DNA of 64,000 nt from positions 248,001 through 312,000 of the forward strand of contig NZ_JAMTCI010000003.1 of NCBI RefSeq assembly GCF_024171765.1, in the 5' to 3' direction. Numbering within the stretch: position 1 is the first letter of the stretch; the number at the start of each line of letters is the position of its first letter. Below, one piece after another: positions 48,127 through 57,996 of the stretch. Source of the DNA: Williamsia deligens (GTDB taxonomy: Bacteria; Actinomycetota; Actinomycetes; Mycobacteriales; Mycobacteriaceae). The notes below the pieces were generated by a model. It saw nothing but the letters and a program-made list of their open reading frames with translations. It was not told the origin of the DNA and did no database searches. The translations under genes were made by a program, and so were the position numbers.

Positions 48127-50880
48127 ACTCCCGCCTCGCCGTCCGCGACCCGTACCGCCCCCGCGAAGGGATCGTCCGCGAAGGGGTCGTCGGTGCCGAC
48201 GCTGATGCTCCTCGACGGCCACTCCCTGGCCTACCGAGCGTTCTTCGCGCTCCCGGCCGAGAACTTCAAGACGGCGTCGGGACAGACCACCAACGCGGTC
48301 TACGGGTTCACGTCGATGCTGATCAACCTCCTGCGGGACGAGGCGCCGACGCACATCGCGGCCGCCTTCGACGTCTCGCGCCAGACGTTCCGTGCGGAGA
48401 TGTTCTCCGAGTACAAAGCGCAGCGGTCCAAGTCGCCCGACGAGTTCGCCGGACAGGTGGACCTGACCAAGGACGTCCTCGCGGCCATGGGCATCCCGGT
48501 CATGGCCATCGAGGGGTACGAGGCCGACGACATCATCGCCACCCTCACCACGCAGGCCCGCGCCGCCGGGTTCCGCGTCCTCGCCGTCACCGGCGACCGT
48601 GACGCCCTGCAACTCGTCGACGACCAGACGACGGTCCTCTATCCCCGCAAGGGCGTCTCGGACCTCACCCGGTTCACCCCCGAGGAGGTGGACAAGAAGT
48701 ACGGCCTGACGCCGGCGCAATACCCCGACTACGCCGCGCTCCGCGGTGACCCGAGCGACAACCTCCCCGGCATCCCCGGGGTGGGGGAGAAGACCGCGGC
48801 GAAGTGGATCCGCGAGTACGGCTCGCTCGACTCCCTCGTGCACGACGTCGACCAGGTCAAGGGCAAGGTCGGCGACGCGCTGCGCGAGAACCTCTCGTCG
48901 GTGCTGATGAACCGCCGTCTCACCGAGCTCGTCCGCGACGTCGAGTTGCCGTACGGCCCGGAGGACCTCGCCCTCAAGCCGTGGGACCGCGACAAGATCC
49001 ACCAACTCTTCGACGACCTCGAGTTCCGGGTCCTGCGCGACCGCCTGTTCTCCACCCTCAGCTCGGTCGAGCCCGAGGCCGAGTCCGGTTTCGAGGTCAA
49101 CGGCGAGGTGCTGGCACCGGGATCGGTGCGCGCCTGGCTCGACGCACACGCCCGCACCGGGCGCACCGCGCTGAGCGTCGTCGGTCCGGCCCGCGTGTTC
49201 GACTCCGACACCGAGGGCATCGCCTTCGCGGCGGAGGACGGCAGCGCCGCCTATCTCGACACGGCCGTCGTCGAGCCCGACGACGAGGACGCACTCGTCG
49301 AGTGGCTCGGTGACACGACCGCCGCCAAGGCGGTCCACGAGGCCAAGTGGGCGTTCCACGCGCTGCGGGGACGCGGGTGGCCTCTGGCCGGCGTCACCAG
49401 CGACACCTCGCTGGCCGCCTACCTTGTACGGCCCGGTCAGCGGTCGTTCAACCTCGACGACCTGGCCCTGCGGTACCTGCGTCGCGAGCTGCGGTCGGAC
49501 GACGCCCCCGACGACGGACAGATGTCCCTGCTCGACGGTGAGGCCGAGGAGGCCCACGCGGCCGAGCAGCAGATGATCGCCGCCCAGGCCGTCCACGAGC
49601 TCGCCGCCACGCTCGACGGCGAGCTGAGGACGATCGACTCGTTGTCGCTGCTGACCGACATGGAGTTGCCGCTGCTCATGGTGCTCGCGGAGATCGAGGC
49701 GGCCGGGATCGCCGTCGACACCGCACACCTCGACGAGCTCGGTCAGGGTTTCGCCGACCGGATCCGCACCGCGGCCGACGCCGCGTACGCGGTCATCGGG
49801 GAGCAGATCAACCTCGGATCCCCCAAGCAGCTGCAGACCGTCCTCTTCGACAAGCTCGAGATGCCGAAGACGAAGCGCACCAAGACCGGCTACACCACCG
49901 ACGCCGACGCGCTGGCAGGTCTGTACGAGAAGACGCAGCACCCGTTCCTCGAGCACCTGCTCGAACACCGGGACGCCACCCGGCTCAAGGTCACCGTCGA
50001 CGGACTGCTGAAGTCCGTGTCCGACGACCGCCGCATCCACACGACGTTCAACCAGACCATCGCGGCCACCGGGCGGCTGTCCTCGACGGAACCCAACCTC
50101 CAGAACATCCCCGTGCGCACCGAGGCCGGCCGCGACATCCGCAAGGGGTTCGTGGTGGGTGTCTCGCCCTCGGGCGACCCCTACGAGACGCTGATGACCG
50201 CGGACTACAGCCAGATCGAGATGCGGATCATGGCGCACCTCTCGGAGGACGCCGGACTCATCGAGGCGTTCAACACCGGGGAGGACCTGCACAGCTTCGT
50301 CGGGTCCCGGGCGTTCGGTGTCCCCATCGACGAGGTCACCGTCGACATGCGCCGGCGGGTGAAGGCGATGTCCTACGGACTGGCCTACGGTCTCAGCGCG
50401 TTCGGCCTGGCGGCGCAGCTCAAGATCAGCACCACCGAGGCCAAGGAGCAGATGGACGCCTACTTCTCGCGCTTCGGCGGCGTCCGCGACTACCTGCACG
50501 AGACGGTCGAGGAGGCACGCCGCAACGAGTACACGTCCACGCTGTTCGGCCGACGCCGGTATCTGCCCGACCTCAACAGCGACAACCGTCAGCGTCGCGA
50601 CGTCGCCGAGCGTGCCGCGCTGAACGCACCGATCCAGGGGACCGCGGCCGACATCATCAAGGTCGCCATGATCGACGTGCAGCGGGCGCTCACCGATGGC
50701 GCACTGCGGTCCCGGATGCTGCTCCAGGTGCACGACGAGCTCGTGTTCGAGGTGGCGCCCGGAGAACGCGAGGCACTCGAGGAGATGGTGCGCGCGAAGA
50801 TGGGCGGCGCCATCGAGCTGTCGGTGCCGCTCGACGTGTCGGTCGGCTACGGCCGCAGCTGGGACGAGGCCGCGCACTAG
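48124..50880 (+). CDS. polA: DNA polymerase I
   Basis: 918 residues. The 5'-3' exonuclease domain (about 30-320) contains LLDGHSLAYRAFFAL, GYEADDIIATL, TGDRDALQLV and GDPSDNLPGIPGVGEKTAAK. The middle domain has the proofreading fold but I see no DxE catalytic motif, as in mycobacterial PolA, so proofreading is probably lost. The polymerase domain has motif A DYSQIEMRIMAHLS, motif B RRVKAMSYGLAYGLSAFGLA and motif C QVHDELVFEV. It fills gaps in excision repair and replaces RNA primers. A short Lys/Ser repeat lies at the N-terminus. Confidence 0.97.
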   Translation: MTPASPSATRTAPAKGSSAKGSSVPTLMLLDGHSLAYRAFFALPAENFKTASGQTTNAVYGFTSMLINLLRDEAPTHIAAAFDVSRQTFRAEMFSEYKAQRSKSPDEFAGQVDLTKDVLAAMGIPVMAIEGYEADDIIATLTTQARAAGFRVLAVTGDRDALQLVDDQTTVLYPRKGVSDLTRFTPEEVDKKYGLTPAQYPDYAALRGDPSDNLPGIPGVGEKTAAKWIREYGSLDSLVHDVDQVKGKVGDALRENLSSVLMNRRLTELVRDVELPYGPEDLALKPWDRDKIHQLFDDLEFRVLRDRLFSTLSSVEPEAESGFEVNGEVLAPGSVRAWLDAHARTGRTALSVVGPARVFDSDTEGIAFAAEDGSAAYLDTAVVEPDDEDALVEWLGDTTAAKAVHEAKWAFHALRGRGWPLAGVTSDTSLAAYLVRPGQRSFNLDDLALRYLRRELRSDDAPDDGQMSLLDGEAEEAHAAEQQMIAAQAVHELAATLDGELRTIDSLSLLTDMELPLLMVLAEIEAAGIAVDTAHLDELGQGFADRIRTAADAAYAVIGEQINLGSPKQLQTVLFDKLEMPKTKRTKTGYTTDADALAGLYEKTQHPFLEHLLEHRDATRLKVTVDGLLKSVSDDRRIHTTFNQTIAATGRLSSTEPNLQNIPVRTEAGRDIRKGFVVGVSPSGDPYETLMTADYSQIEMRIMAHLSEDAGLIEAFNTGEDLHSFVGSRAFGVPIDEVTVDMRRRVKAMSYGLAYGLSAFGLAAQLKISTTEAKEQMDAYFSRFGGVRDYLHETVEEARRNEYTSTLFGRRRYLPDLNSDNRQRRDVAERAALNAPIQGTAADIIKVAMIDVQRALTDGALRSRMLLQVHDELVFEVAPGEREALEEMVRAKMGGAIELSVPLDVSVGYGRSWDEAAH

Positions 50881-50902
50881 CGCTGCGGGGCTGCGGGCGG
50901 CG

Positions 50903-51427
50903 TCAGGTCAGGTCGGTCACCGACCGGGCGTCGGAATCCCATCGTCGGAGCCCGGCGAGGTGGATCTCGTCGTCGATCCGGTGGTCGACGACCACGCGCA
51001 TCACGGCGCCCAGGAGATCGAACGGCACCCGGCGCGCCACCGTGACGTGGGCGGTCCACCGTCCGGGCGTGCAGTGCTCCACCATGTCGTCGACCGCCAC
51101 GGCGCTCGTCTCGACCACCGCCGCGTGCGTGGCCAGCAGATCGGCGGTGGGGACGACGGCGAGCGCGACGGTCGCGGTCCGCCCGCCGAACACCACCGGC
51201 GCACCGAGCATCACGGGTACCGGCAGCCGCGCCGACGCCAGCTCGCGGAGCGCGTCGTCGGCGGTGTCGCCGACCGTGCGAGCAGCGACCAGCGTGATGT
51301 GGGGGCGGTTCGACTCCGAGAGGACGGACGCCTGGCTGGGCAGGTCGGCCGCCGCCAGCGCGTCCCAGAGCGCCCGCACCCGCCGCTGCGCGTCGGGATC
51401 CGGCAGGAGCTCCACGGAATGTGCCAT
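50903..51427 (-). CDS. 2'-5' RNA ligase family / 2H phosphoesterase
   Basis: 174 residues from ATG 51427. The two HxT motifs of the 2H fold are RPHITLV (about residue 42) and WTAHVTVAR (about residue 123). Family members act on 2',3'-cyclic phosphates or 2'-5' linkages in RNA or nucleotides; the substrate is unknown. Convergent with polA, 22 bases apart. Confidence 0.87.
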   Translation of the reverse strand: MAHSVELLPDPDAQRRVRALWDALAAADLPSQASVLSESNRPHITLVAARTVGDTADDALRELASARLPVPVMLGAPVVFGGRTATVALAVVPTADLLATHAAVVETSAVAVDDMVEHCTPGRWTAHVTVARRVPFDLLGAVMRVVVDHRIDDEIHLAGLRRWDSDARSVTDLT

Positions 51428-51539
51428 GGGGACAGTCTGATCGGTGTGGCCTCGACCCGGGAAGGTCGCTCGATTGTCCCGAGCCGGGAGGGTCAGTTAA
51501 TTGCCGGTTACCGAGGCGCTGCGGGGCGGTGATGTCGTC

Positions 51540-51590
51540 TACTGTCACCGGAGGCGACGACAGGCCGTGTCGCCCGACGACCCGAGGGGG
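51540..51590 (+). promoter_or_regulatory. Candidate promoter and ribosome site for the polar amino-acid transporter
   Basis: TACTGT (51540-51545) fits a -10. GAGGGGG (51584-51590) is the ribosome site 7 bases before GTG 51598. No clear -35. Confidence 0.35.
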
Positions 51591-51597
51591 ATTCCCA

Positions 51598-52500
51598 GTG
51601 CGATCGACACGACTCGCCACCACCATCGCCGCCGCGGCGGTGGTCCTGCTCGCAGCCGCAGGCTGCTCGAACAGCGAGGGCGGTGATTCGGGCGCGGCCC
51701 CGTCGTCGGGTGCGCCCACCTCGGTCGCGAAGAACGACGCGCTCGCGGCGCAGCTGCCCGAGAAGATCAAGACCGCCGGCGCGATCGTCGTCGGAGTGAA
51801 CGTGCCCTACGCGCCCAACGAGTTCAAGGACTCCAGCGGCAAGATCGTCGGCTTCGACGTCGACCTCGTGAACGCGATCGCCGCCACCCTCGGCGTGCGG
51901 GCGGAGTACAAGGAGTCGGACTTCGCCAAGATCATCCCGGCGGTCCAGCAGGGGACATACGACATGGGCATGTCGTCCTTCACCGACTCCAAGGCGCGGC
52001 AGCAGCAGGTCGATTTCGTCGACTACTTCAGCGCGGGCACGCAGTGGGCGCAGCCGTCGGGGAAGACCGTCGACCCGAACAACGCCTGTGGCCTGCGGGT
52101 CGCCGTCCAGTCCGACACGGTCCAGGACACCGACGAGATCCCGGCGAAGAGCGAGGCCTGCACCAAGGCCGGCAAGCCCGCCATCAACAAGCAGAAGTAC
52201 GACAGCCAGGCCGACGCCACCAACGCGCTCGTCCTCGGTCGTGTCGACGCGATGTCGGCGGACTCGCCGGTCACCGCCTACGCGATCAAGCAGTCGACCG
52301 GGAAGATCGAGAAGGCAGGGTCCATCTTCGACTCGGCGCCCTACGGCTACCCCGTCACGAAGGGCTCCCCGCTCGGACCGCTCCTGCAGAAGGCCGTCCA
52401 GGCGTTGATCGACAACGGGACGTACCGCGCCATCGCAGGCTCGTGGGGCGTGCAGGACGGCGCCGTCACCCAGTCCGTGATCAACGGCGCCACCAGCTGA
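51598..52500 (+). CDS. Polar amino-acid ABC transporter, substrate-binding lipoprotein
   Basis: 300 residues from GTG 51598. Signal peptide with lipobox AAGC (Cys about 22). The PBPb fold shows IVVGVNVPYAPNEF, GFDVDLVNAIAATLGV and DMGMSSFTDSKARQQQVDFVDYF, typical of glutamine/glutamate-type family 3 binding proteins. Three Cys after the lipobox Cys are unusual only in part. Encoded first in a three-gene transporter. Substrate not certain. Confidence 0.9.
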   Translation: MRSTRLATTIAAAAVVLLAAAGCSNSEGGDSGAAPSSGAPTSVAKNDALAAQLPEKIKTAGAIVVGVNVPYAPNEFKDSSGKIVGFDVDLVNAIAATLGVRAEYKESDFAKIIPAVQQGTYDMGMSSFTDSKARQQQVDFVDYFSAGTQWAQPSGKTVDPNNACGLRVAVQSDTVQDTDEIPAKSEACTKAGKPAINKQKYDSQADATNALVLGRVDAMSADSPVTAYAIKQSTGKIEKAGSIFDSAPYGYPVTKGSPLGPLLQKAVQALIDNGTYRAIAGSWGVQDGAVTQSVINGATS

Positions 52501-52504
52501 CGCG

Positions 52505-53464
52505 GTGACATCCAGCGAATCCGGCGGGGGCCAGGGTGTTCCCGGCCCGTCGGATCCGGTGCCGATCAAGGCCATACCCGTCCGTCGCCCGGGGCAGTGG
52601 GCGGCCGCTGTGGTCGTCGCGATCCTCGTCGTGCTGTTCGTCTACGGCGCGGCCACCAACCCGGCCTACGGGTGGTCGACCTACGGCAAGTACCTGTTCG
52701 ACACCAGGATCCTCTCCGGCGTCGGGTACACCCTCGCGCTGACGGTGCTGTCCATGGTGATCGGCGTGCTGCTCGGCGCGCTGCTCGCGGTGATGCGCCT
52801 GACCCCGAACCCGGTGCTGCGGACGGTGAGCTGGGTCTACCTGTGGATCTTCCGCGGCACCCCGGTCTACGTGCAGTTGGTGTTCTGGGGTCTGTTCCCG
52901 TCGATCTACAAGACGATCAAGCTGGGCATCCCCTTCTCGACGACGTTCGCCCAGTTCGACATCCAGGACCTCAATGCCGCGTTCACCTTCGCCGTGATCG
53001 GACTCGCGCTGAACGAGTCGGCCTACATGGCCGAGATCGTGCGCGCCGGGATCCTGTCGGTCGGGGAGGGCCAGACCGAGGCGTCCAAGGCGCTCGGCAT
53101 GTCGTGGGCGCAGACGATGTGGCGCACGGTCCTGCCGCAGGCGATGCGGGTGATCATCCCGCCCACGGGCAACGAGGTCATCAGCATGCTGAAGACCACC
53201 ACCCTGGTGACCGCGGTGCCCTACAGCCTGGAACTCTACGGTCGCGCCAACGACATCTCCGGCGTGAACTTCCAACCGATCCCGCTGCTGCTGGTCGCGT
53301 CGACCTGGTACCTCGTGGTCACCAGCATCCTCATGGTCGGTCAGTTCTACGTCGAGCGGTACTACGCCCGCGGGGCGACACGACAGCTGACGGGACGGCA
53401 GCTCGCGGCCCTCGCGGCCGCGACCGGCAATCGCGACGGCAGTGCGGGGGCGGGAGGCTCATGA
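52505..53464 (+). CDS. Polar amino-acid ABC transporter permease
   Basis: 319 residues from GTG 52505, 4 bases after the previous stop. Helices begin about residue 32; [35 protein letters not shown] and the EAA loop [26 protein letters not shown] are HisM/GlnP-family marks. Single permease gene, so a homodimer is likely. The C-terminus is a Gly/Ala-rich tail. ATGA overlap with the ATPase gene. Confidence 0.92.
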   Translation: MTSSESGGGQGVPGPSDPVPIKAIPVRRPGQWAAAVVVAILVVLFVYGAATNPAYGWSTYGKYLFDTRILSGVGYTLALTVLSMVIGVLLGALLAVMRLTPNPVLRTVSWVYLWIFRGTPVYVQLVFWGLFPSIYKTIKLGIPFSTTFAQFDIQDLNAAFTFAVIGLALNESAYMAEIVRAGILSVGEGQTEASKALGMSWAQTMWRTVLPQAMRVIIPPTGNEVISMLKTTTLVTAVPYSLELYGRANDISGVNFQPIPLLLVASTWYLVVTSILMVGQFYVERYYARGATRQLTGRQLAALAAATGNRDGSAGAGGS

Positions 53465-54225
53465 CGACACCGATGGTGCGGGCCGAGCAGGTCTGCAAGG
53501 ACTTCGGGTCCCTCCGGGTGCTCAACGGGGTGTCCCTCGAGGTGGGGCGCGGCGAGGTGCTCTGCGTGATCGGACCGTCAGGGTCGGGGAAGTCGACCTT
53601 CCTGCGGTGCATCAACCACCTGGAGACCGTCACCGCCGGCCGCCTGTACGTCGACGGTGACCTGATCGGCTACCGCGAGTCCGGCGGCAAGCTCTACGAG
53701 CTGAGCGGGAAACAGGCGGCCAGGCAGCGCCGGGACATCGGCATGGTGTTCCAGCACTTCAACCTGTTCGGCCACCGCACGGCGCTGGAGAACATCGTCG
53801 AGGCGCCGATCCGGGTCAAGGGTGTCGACCGGGCGAAGGCCGTCTCCCGTGCCCGCGATCTCCTCGACCAGGTGGGCCTGTCCGACAAGGCGGAGGCCTA
53901 TCCGGCGCAGCTGTCGGGCGGACAGCAACAACGGGTCGCGATCGCCCGCGCGCTGGCGATGGACCCCAAGCTCATGCTGTTCGACGAGCCGACGTCCGCG
54001 CTCGACCCGGAACTCGTCGGCGACGTGCTGCAGGTCATGCGCAACCTGGCCTCGGAGGGGATGACGATGGTCGTCGTCACCCACGAGATGGGTTTCGCCC
54101 GCGAGGTCGCCGATCACCTGGTCTTCATGGACGCCGGGCGGATCGTCGAGAGCGGGATCCCGAGCGAGGTGTTGTCGGCGCCCCGTGAGGAGCGCACCAA
54201 GACCTTCCTCTCCCGCATCCTCTGA
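53461..54225 (+). CDS. Polar amino-acid ABC transporter ATPase
   Basis: 254 residues from ATG 53461. Walker [11 protein letters not shown]-loop [18 protein letters not shown], signature [15 protein letters not shown], Walker [17 protein letters not shown]-loop [13 protein letters not shown]. Classic GlnQ/GluA-type ATPase of normal length. Energises the permease above. Confidence 0.95.
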   Translation: MTTPMVRAEQVCKDFGSLRVLNGVSLEVGRGEVLCVIGPSGSGKSTFLRCINHLETVTAGRLYVDGDLIGYRESGGKLYELSGKQAARQRRDIGMVFQHFNLFGHRTALENIVEAPIRVKGVDRAKAVSRARDLLDQVGLSDKAEAYPAQLSGGQQQRVAIARALAMDPKLMLFDEPTSALDPELVGDVLQVMRNLASEGMTMVVVTHEMGFAREVADHLVFMDAGRIVESGIPSEVLSAPREERTKTFLSRIL

Positions 54226-54230
54226 CGGAC

Positions 54231-54247
54231 ATGACCTCCGAGGTCAT
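54231..54247. promoter_or_regulatory. 17-bp palindrome before the membrane protein/XRE pair
   Basis: ATGACCT, 3 bases, AGGTCAT. It lies 54 bases before ATG 54301 and 5 bases after the ATPase stop. It may be an operator for autoregulation by the XRE regulator encoded one gene downstream. Confidence 0.4.
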
Positions 54248-54300
54248 CGACGCGATGACCTGTGTGCGACCACGATGGGGTCGTCACCGAGGAGGTCACC

Positions 54301-54636
54301 ATGCCGCATCCGCCCACGCCGCCGGTCCCGGCGAGCCTGCCCCGGTGGCTGCGGCCGGTGATGGTCGCCGACCGCACGCTGTCCGCCTGGTTCGTCGGGT
54401 GCGGCTTCGGGTTCGCGCCGCTGTTGCTCGCGGTGGCGCACGCACCGTGGGCGACCGCCCTCGCGGTGACCGTCATCGCCGTCGCCGGACTGTGGCTCGG
54501 TCTGCTCGGGATCGGCATGGCGTGGGGCCTCGCCCACGTGCTCCGCGCGGGCGACGAACTGCCGCATGATTTCTGGGCGTCGATCATCGTGATGCCCCCG
54601 GTGGCGGCGCCTCCATCCGCACCGGGCCGCCGGTGA
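54301..54636 (+). CDS. Small membrane protein upstream of an XRE regulator
   Basis: 111 residues from ATG 54301 with GAGGAGG at 54289-54295. A Pro-rich N-terminus, then two hydrophobic helices (about 27-47 and 52-75) and a Pro/Ala tail. No family recognised. GTGA overlap with the following regulator gene indicates a two-gene unit. Confidence 0.7.
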   Translation: MPHPPTPPVPASLPRWLRPVMVADRTLSAWFVGCGFGFAPLLLAVAHAPWATALAVTVIAVAGLWLGLLGIGMAWGLAHVLRAGDELPHDFWASIIVMPPVAAPPSAPGRR

Positions 54637-55394
54637 GCACCCGCGTCCCGGTGGGGGAGCAGCTGCGCGGATGGCGCGAGCGACGGGGACTGAGTCAACT
54701 GGCCGTGTCGGCGGAGACCGGCGTGTCGACCCGCCACCTCAGCTGGGTGGAGACCGGTCGGTCGAGACCGTCGGCGGCGATGGTCCTCCGTCTCGCCGAC
54801 CACCTCGACGTCCCGCTCCGCGACCGCAACGGCCTGCTGCTGGCGGCGGGGCACGCCCCGGTCCATTCCGAACACGCCCTCGACGACCCCGAGGTGGCCG
54901 CGGTCGCGGAGGCGATGACGACGATCCTCGACGCGCACCGTCCGTACCCGGCCCTCGTCCTCGACCGCCGGTGGCGGGTCGTCGCGGCGAACGACGCCGT
55001 GGCGCCGTTGCTCGTGGGATGCGCCGAGGAGCTCCTCGCGCCGCCGATCGACGTGCTCCGGCTGACACTGGACGCCGGCGGCCTCGCGCCGCGGATCGTC
55101 GACCTGCCGACATGGCGCGCGCATCTGCTGGGGCGGGTCCGTCGGCGCCACAGAGCGACCGGAGACGCGGATCTCCGCGCGGTGCTCGCGGAGTTCGACC
55201 GGTTCCCCGACGAGGCGCCTGCGCCCACGGATCCGGTCGTGCTGCTGCGGCTGCGCGTCGGCGACGCGGTGGTGTCGCTGTTCTCGATGAGCGCGGCGGT
55301 GCAGACGGCCGGGGACATCACCGTCGAGGAGCTGGCCGTCGAGCTGTTCTTCCCGGCCGACGACGAGACCCGCGCGTGGTTCACCGCCCGATGA
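54633..55394 (+). CDS. XRE-family regulator with MmyB-like ligand domain
   Basis: 253 residues from GTG 54633. N-terminal HTH (about 8-65) with LRGWRERRGLSQLAVSAET and SWVETGRSRPS. The remainder, with ALVLDRRWRVVAANDA, is a PAS-like MmyB ligand-binding domain that in related proteins binds fatty-acid-like ligands. Targets unknown; the palindrome at 54231 is a candidate. Confidence 0.87.
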   Translation: MSTRVPVGEQLRGWRERRGLSQLAVSAETGVSTRHLSWVETGRSRPSAAMVLRLADHLDVPLRDRNGLLLAAGHAPVHSEHALDDPEVAAVAEAMTTILDAHRPYPALVLDRRWRVVAANDAVAPLLVGCAEELLAPPIDVLRLTLDAGGLAPRIVDLPTWRAHLLGRVRRRHRATGDADLRAVLAEFDRFPDEAPAPTDPVVLLRLRVGDAVVSLFSMSAAVQTAGDITVEELAVELFFPADDETRAWFTAR

Positions 55395-55409
55395 CGGGGC
55401 CCCGACGCC

Positions 55410-56225
55410 TCAGCGGGGCAGGTGGGTCACGAAGATCGCGGTGCCGGGGAAGTACTGGCCGCGCAGCGGACTCCACTGACCCCACTCCTGCTCGAGCCAT
55501 TCCGGCCACTCGGGTTCGACGATGTCGTCGAGGACGAGTCCGGCCGCGCGGATCTCCCGGACCCGGTCGCCGATCGTGCGGTGGTGCTCCGCGTAGGAGA
55601 CCCGCCCCGCGTCGTCGACCTCCACGTACGGGGTCCGGTCGAAGTACGGGATCGCGACGGTGAGCCCGGCGGGTCCGGGATCGTCGGGGAAGGCCCACCG
55701 CATCGGGTGGTTCACCGCGAAGACCCACCGACCGCCCGGTCGCAGCACCCGCGCCACCTCTGCCATCACCCGCGCGGAGTCGGCCACGAACGGCACCGCA
55801 CCGAACGCCGAACACACGACGTCGAACGACTCGTCGGCGAAGGGGAGGTTCTCGGCGCCGGCCTGCACCAGCGCGGGCACCCCGGACGCGGACCCGTCTG
55901 CGATCGCCCGACGCCCACGGGCGAGCATGGCGGCCGAGACGTCGAGGCCGACGACGTGCGCCCCGTGGTCGGCGAGCCATCGCGCGCACGGCGCCGACCC
56001 GCACCCGATCTCGAGCACGTCGCGGTCGACGACGTCGCCGAGCAGCCGCGCGTCGCCCTCGTGCAGACCCTCCGGACACCACACGAACTCACCGGCGGGG
56101 GAGTCGACGCCGAGGAATCGTCCGTGCTCGGCGTCGTAGGAGGCGGCATCGGCGTCCCACCAGCGACGATTCGCGTCCTCACTGGCCGCGGAGTCCGGTC
56201 GGGGGCCTCGCGCCGGTCTGCTCAC
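55410..56225 (-). CDS. Class I SAM-dependent methyltransferase
   Basis: 271 residues from GTG 56225. SAM motif VLEIGCGSAPCARWLADHG, VGLDVSAAMLARGR, FDVVCSAFGAVPFV and LRPGGRWVFAVNHPMRW identify the UbiE/COQ5-like methyltransferase_11 group. N-terminal WWDADAASYD is usual. Substrate unknown. It is divergent from rpsA and convergent with the XRE gene. Confidence 0.88.
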   Translation of the reverse strand: MSRPARGPRPDSAASEDANRRWWDADAASYDAEHGRFLGVDSPAGEFVWCPEGLHEGDARLLGDVVDRDVLEIGCGSAPCARWLADHGAHVVGLDVSAAMLARGRRAIADGSASGVPALVQAGAENLPFADESFDVVCSAFGAVPFVADSARVMAEVARVLRPGGRWVFAVNHPMRWAFPDDPGPAGLTVAIPYFDRTPYVEVDDAGRVSYAEHHRTIGDRVREIRAAGLVLDDIVEPEWPEWLEQEWGQWSPLRGQYFPGTAIFVTHLPR

Positions 56226-56257
56226 CCGTCCACTCCCGCCCTGTCGTGAACCCGTGT

Positions 56258-56287
56258 TTGTCCAGCACCGTCGCGCTCGCGTAATCT
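56258..56287 (+). promoter_or_regulatory. rpsA promoter
   Basis: TTGTCC (56258-56263), 18-base spacer, TAATCT (56282-56287). A good housekeeping-type promoter, giving a leader of about 160 bases before the rpsA ATG. Long leaders on rpsA are used for autoregulation in some bacteria; no structure is proven here. Confidence 0.6.
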
Positions 56288-56454
56288 CAGGCGTGCGCGT
56301 GCCCATGCTCGCGTGGGGAGTCATGCCCCGGTCAGTTCGGCCGCACGGCCGACGAGACGACCGGTGGCGGAACACGAGATCCGCCTCGCCGGTTGCATCG
56401 ACGTCACCCGAGTTCCACGAAACCTACTACCACTTGTCCGGAGCAACCCACCAC

Positions 56455-57936
56455 ATGCCGTCCTCCACAATCGCCTCGCCGCAAGTTGCCGTCAACGACA
56501 TCGGCACTGCCGAGGACTTCCTCGCCGCCATCGACTCCACGATCAAGTACTTCAACGATGGCGACATCGTCGAGGGCACCATCGTCAAGGTCGACCGCGA
56601 CGAGGTCCTGCTCGACATCGGTTACAAGACGGAGGGCGTCATCCCCTCCCGTGAACTGTCCATCAAGCACGACGTCGACCCCAACGAGGTCGTCGAGGTC
56701 GGCGACGCGGTGGAAGCTCTCGTCCTCACCAAGGAGGACAAGGAGGGCCGGCTGATCCTGTCCAAGAAGCGCGCTCAGTACGAGCGCGCCTGGGGCACGA
56801 TCGAGGAGCTCAAGGAGAAGGACGAGGCCGTCAAGGGCACCGTCATCGAGGTCGTCAAGGGCGGCCTCATCCTCGACATCGGGCTGCGCGGCTTCCTGCC
56901 CGCCTCGCTCGTCGAGATGCGCCGTGTGCGCGATCTCCAGCCGTACATCGGCAAGGAGATCGAGGCCAAGATCATCGAGCTCGACAAGAACCGCAACAAC
57001 GTGGTCCTGTCGCGGCGCGCATGGCTCGAGCAGACCCAGTCCGAGGTCCGCAGCGAGTTCCTGCACCAGCTGGCCAAGGGCCAGGTCCGCAAGGGCGTCG
57101 TGTCGTCCATCGTCAACTTCGGCGCCTTCGTCGACCTCGGTGGGGTCGACGGTCTGGTCCACGTCTCCGAGCTGTCGTGGAAGCACATCGACCACCCCTC
57201 GGAGGTCGTCGCCGTGGGCGACGAGGTCACCGTCGAGGTGCTCGACGTCGACCTGGACCGCGAGCGTGTCTCCCTGTCGCTGAAGGCGACGCAGGAGGAC
57301 CCGTGGCGTCAGTTCGCCCGCACCCACGCGATCGGTCAGATCGTCCCGGGCAAGGTCACCAAGCTGGTGCCGTTCGGTGCGTTCGTCCGCGTCGAGGAGG
57401 GCATCGAGGGCCTCGTGCACATCTCGGAGCTGGCCGAGCGCCACGTCGAGGTGCCGGACCAGGTGGTCGCCGTCAACGACGACGCCATGGTCAAGGTCAT
57501 CGACATCGACCTCGAGCGTCGCCGCATCTCGCTGAGCCTCAAGCAGGCCAACGAGGACTACACCGAGGAGTTCGACCCCTCGAAGTACGGCATGGCCGAC
57601 AGCTACGACGACGCGGGCAACTACATCTTCCCGGAGGGCTTCGACTCCGAGACGAACGAGTGGCTCGAGGGCTTCGAGAAGCAGCGTGAGGCATGGGAGG
57701 CCCGGTACGCCGAGGCCGAGCGTCGCCACAAGCTGCACACCGCGCAGATCGAGAAGTTCGCCAAGGCGGCGGAGGAGGCGGCCAACGCCCCCACCGACTA
57801 CTCCTCGGAGTCGTCCGCGTCGACCGGTGGTTCCTCGGAGGCGGCATCGTCGTCCACGAGTGCGCCGCGCGGTGGATCGCTCGCCAGCGACGAGCAGCTC
57901 GCAGCGCTGCGCGAGAAGCTGTCCGGCAACGCCTGA
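56455..57936 (+). CDS. rpsA: 30S ribosomal protein S1
   Basis: 493 residues from ATG 56455. Four S1 RNA-binding domains are recognisable: GDIVEGTIVKVDRDEVLLDIG, GTVIEVVKGGLILDIGLRG, KGVVSSIVNFGAFVDLGG and GKVTKLVPFGAFVRVEEG blocks. The body is nearly identical in pattern to mycobacterial RpsA. The C-terminal tail is Ser/Ala-rich and ends SDEQLAALREKLSG, the region discussed for pyrazinoic-acid binding in M. tuberculosis. Binds mRNA on the ribosome. Confidence 0.98.
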   Translation: MPSSTIASPQVAVNDIGTAEDFLAAIDSTIKYFNDGDIVEGTIVKVDRDEVLLDIGYKTEGVIPSRELSIKHDVDPNEVVEVGDAVEALVLTKEDKEGRLILSKKRAQYERAWGTIEELKEKDEAVKGTVIEVVKGGLILDIGLRGFLPASLVEMRRVRDLQPYIGKEIEAKIIELDKNRNNVVLSRRAWLEQTQSEVRSEFLHQLAKGQVRKGVVSSIVNFGAFVDLGGVDGLVHVSELSWKHIDHPSEVVAVGDEVTVEVLDVDLDRERVSLSLKATQEDPWRQFARTHAIGQIVPGKVTKLVPFGAFVRVEEGIEGLVHISELAERHVEVPDQVVAVNDDAMVKVIDIDLERRRISLSLKQANEDYTEEFDPSKYGMADSYDDAGNYIFPEGFDSETNEWLEGFEKQREAWEARYAEAERRHKLHTAQIEKFAKAAEEAANAPTDYSSESSASTGGSSEAASSSTSAPRGGSLASDEQLAALREKLSGNA

Positions 57937-57957
57937 CATCTCCCTCGTCTGATTCAC

Positions 57958-57996
57958 CGACGACGCCCCGACCGGTTCCCGGTCGGGGCGTCGTCG
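57958..57996 (+). terminator. rpsA terminator
   Basis: Perfect 18-bp stem (57958-57975 with 57979-57996) and 3-base loop, 22 bases after the stop. One of the strongest hairpins in the window. Confidence 0.9.

Noticed and set aside
48109-50877. Very long minus-strand reading frame (922 codons) opposite polA
   Set aside because: It mirrors polA exactly, has biased Val/Glu/Arg composition and no domain motifs. It is a high-GC shadow; the plus strand has all PolA motifs.
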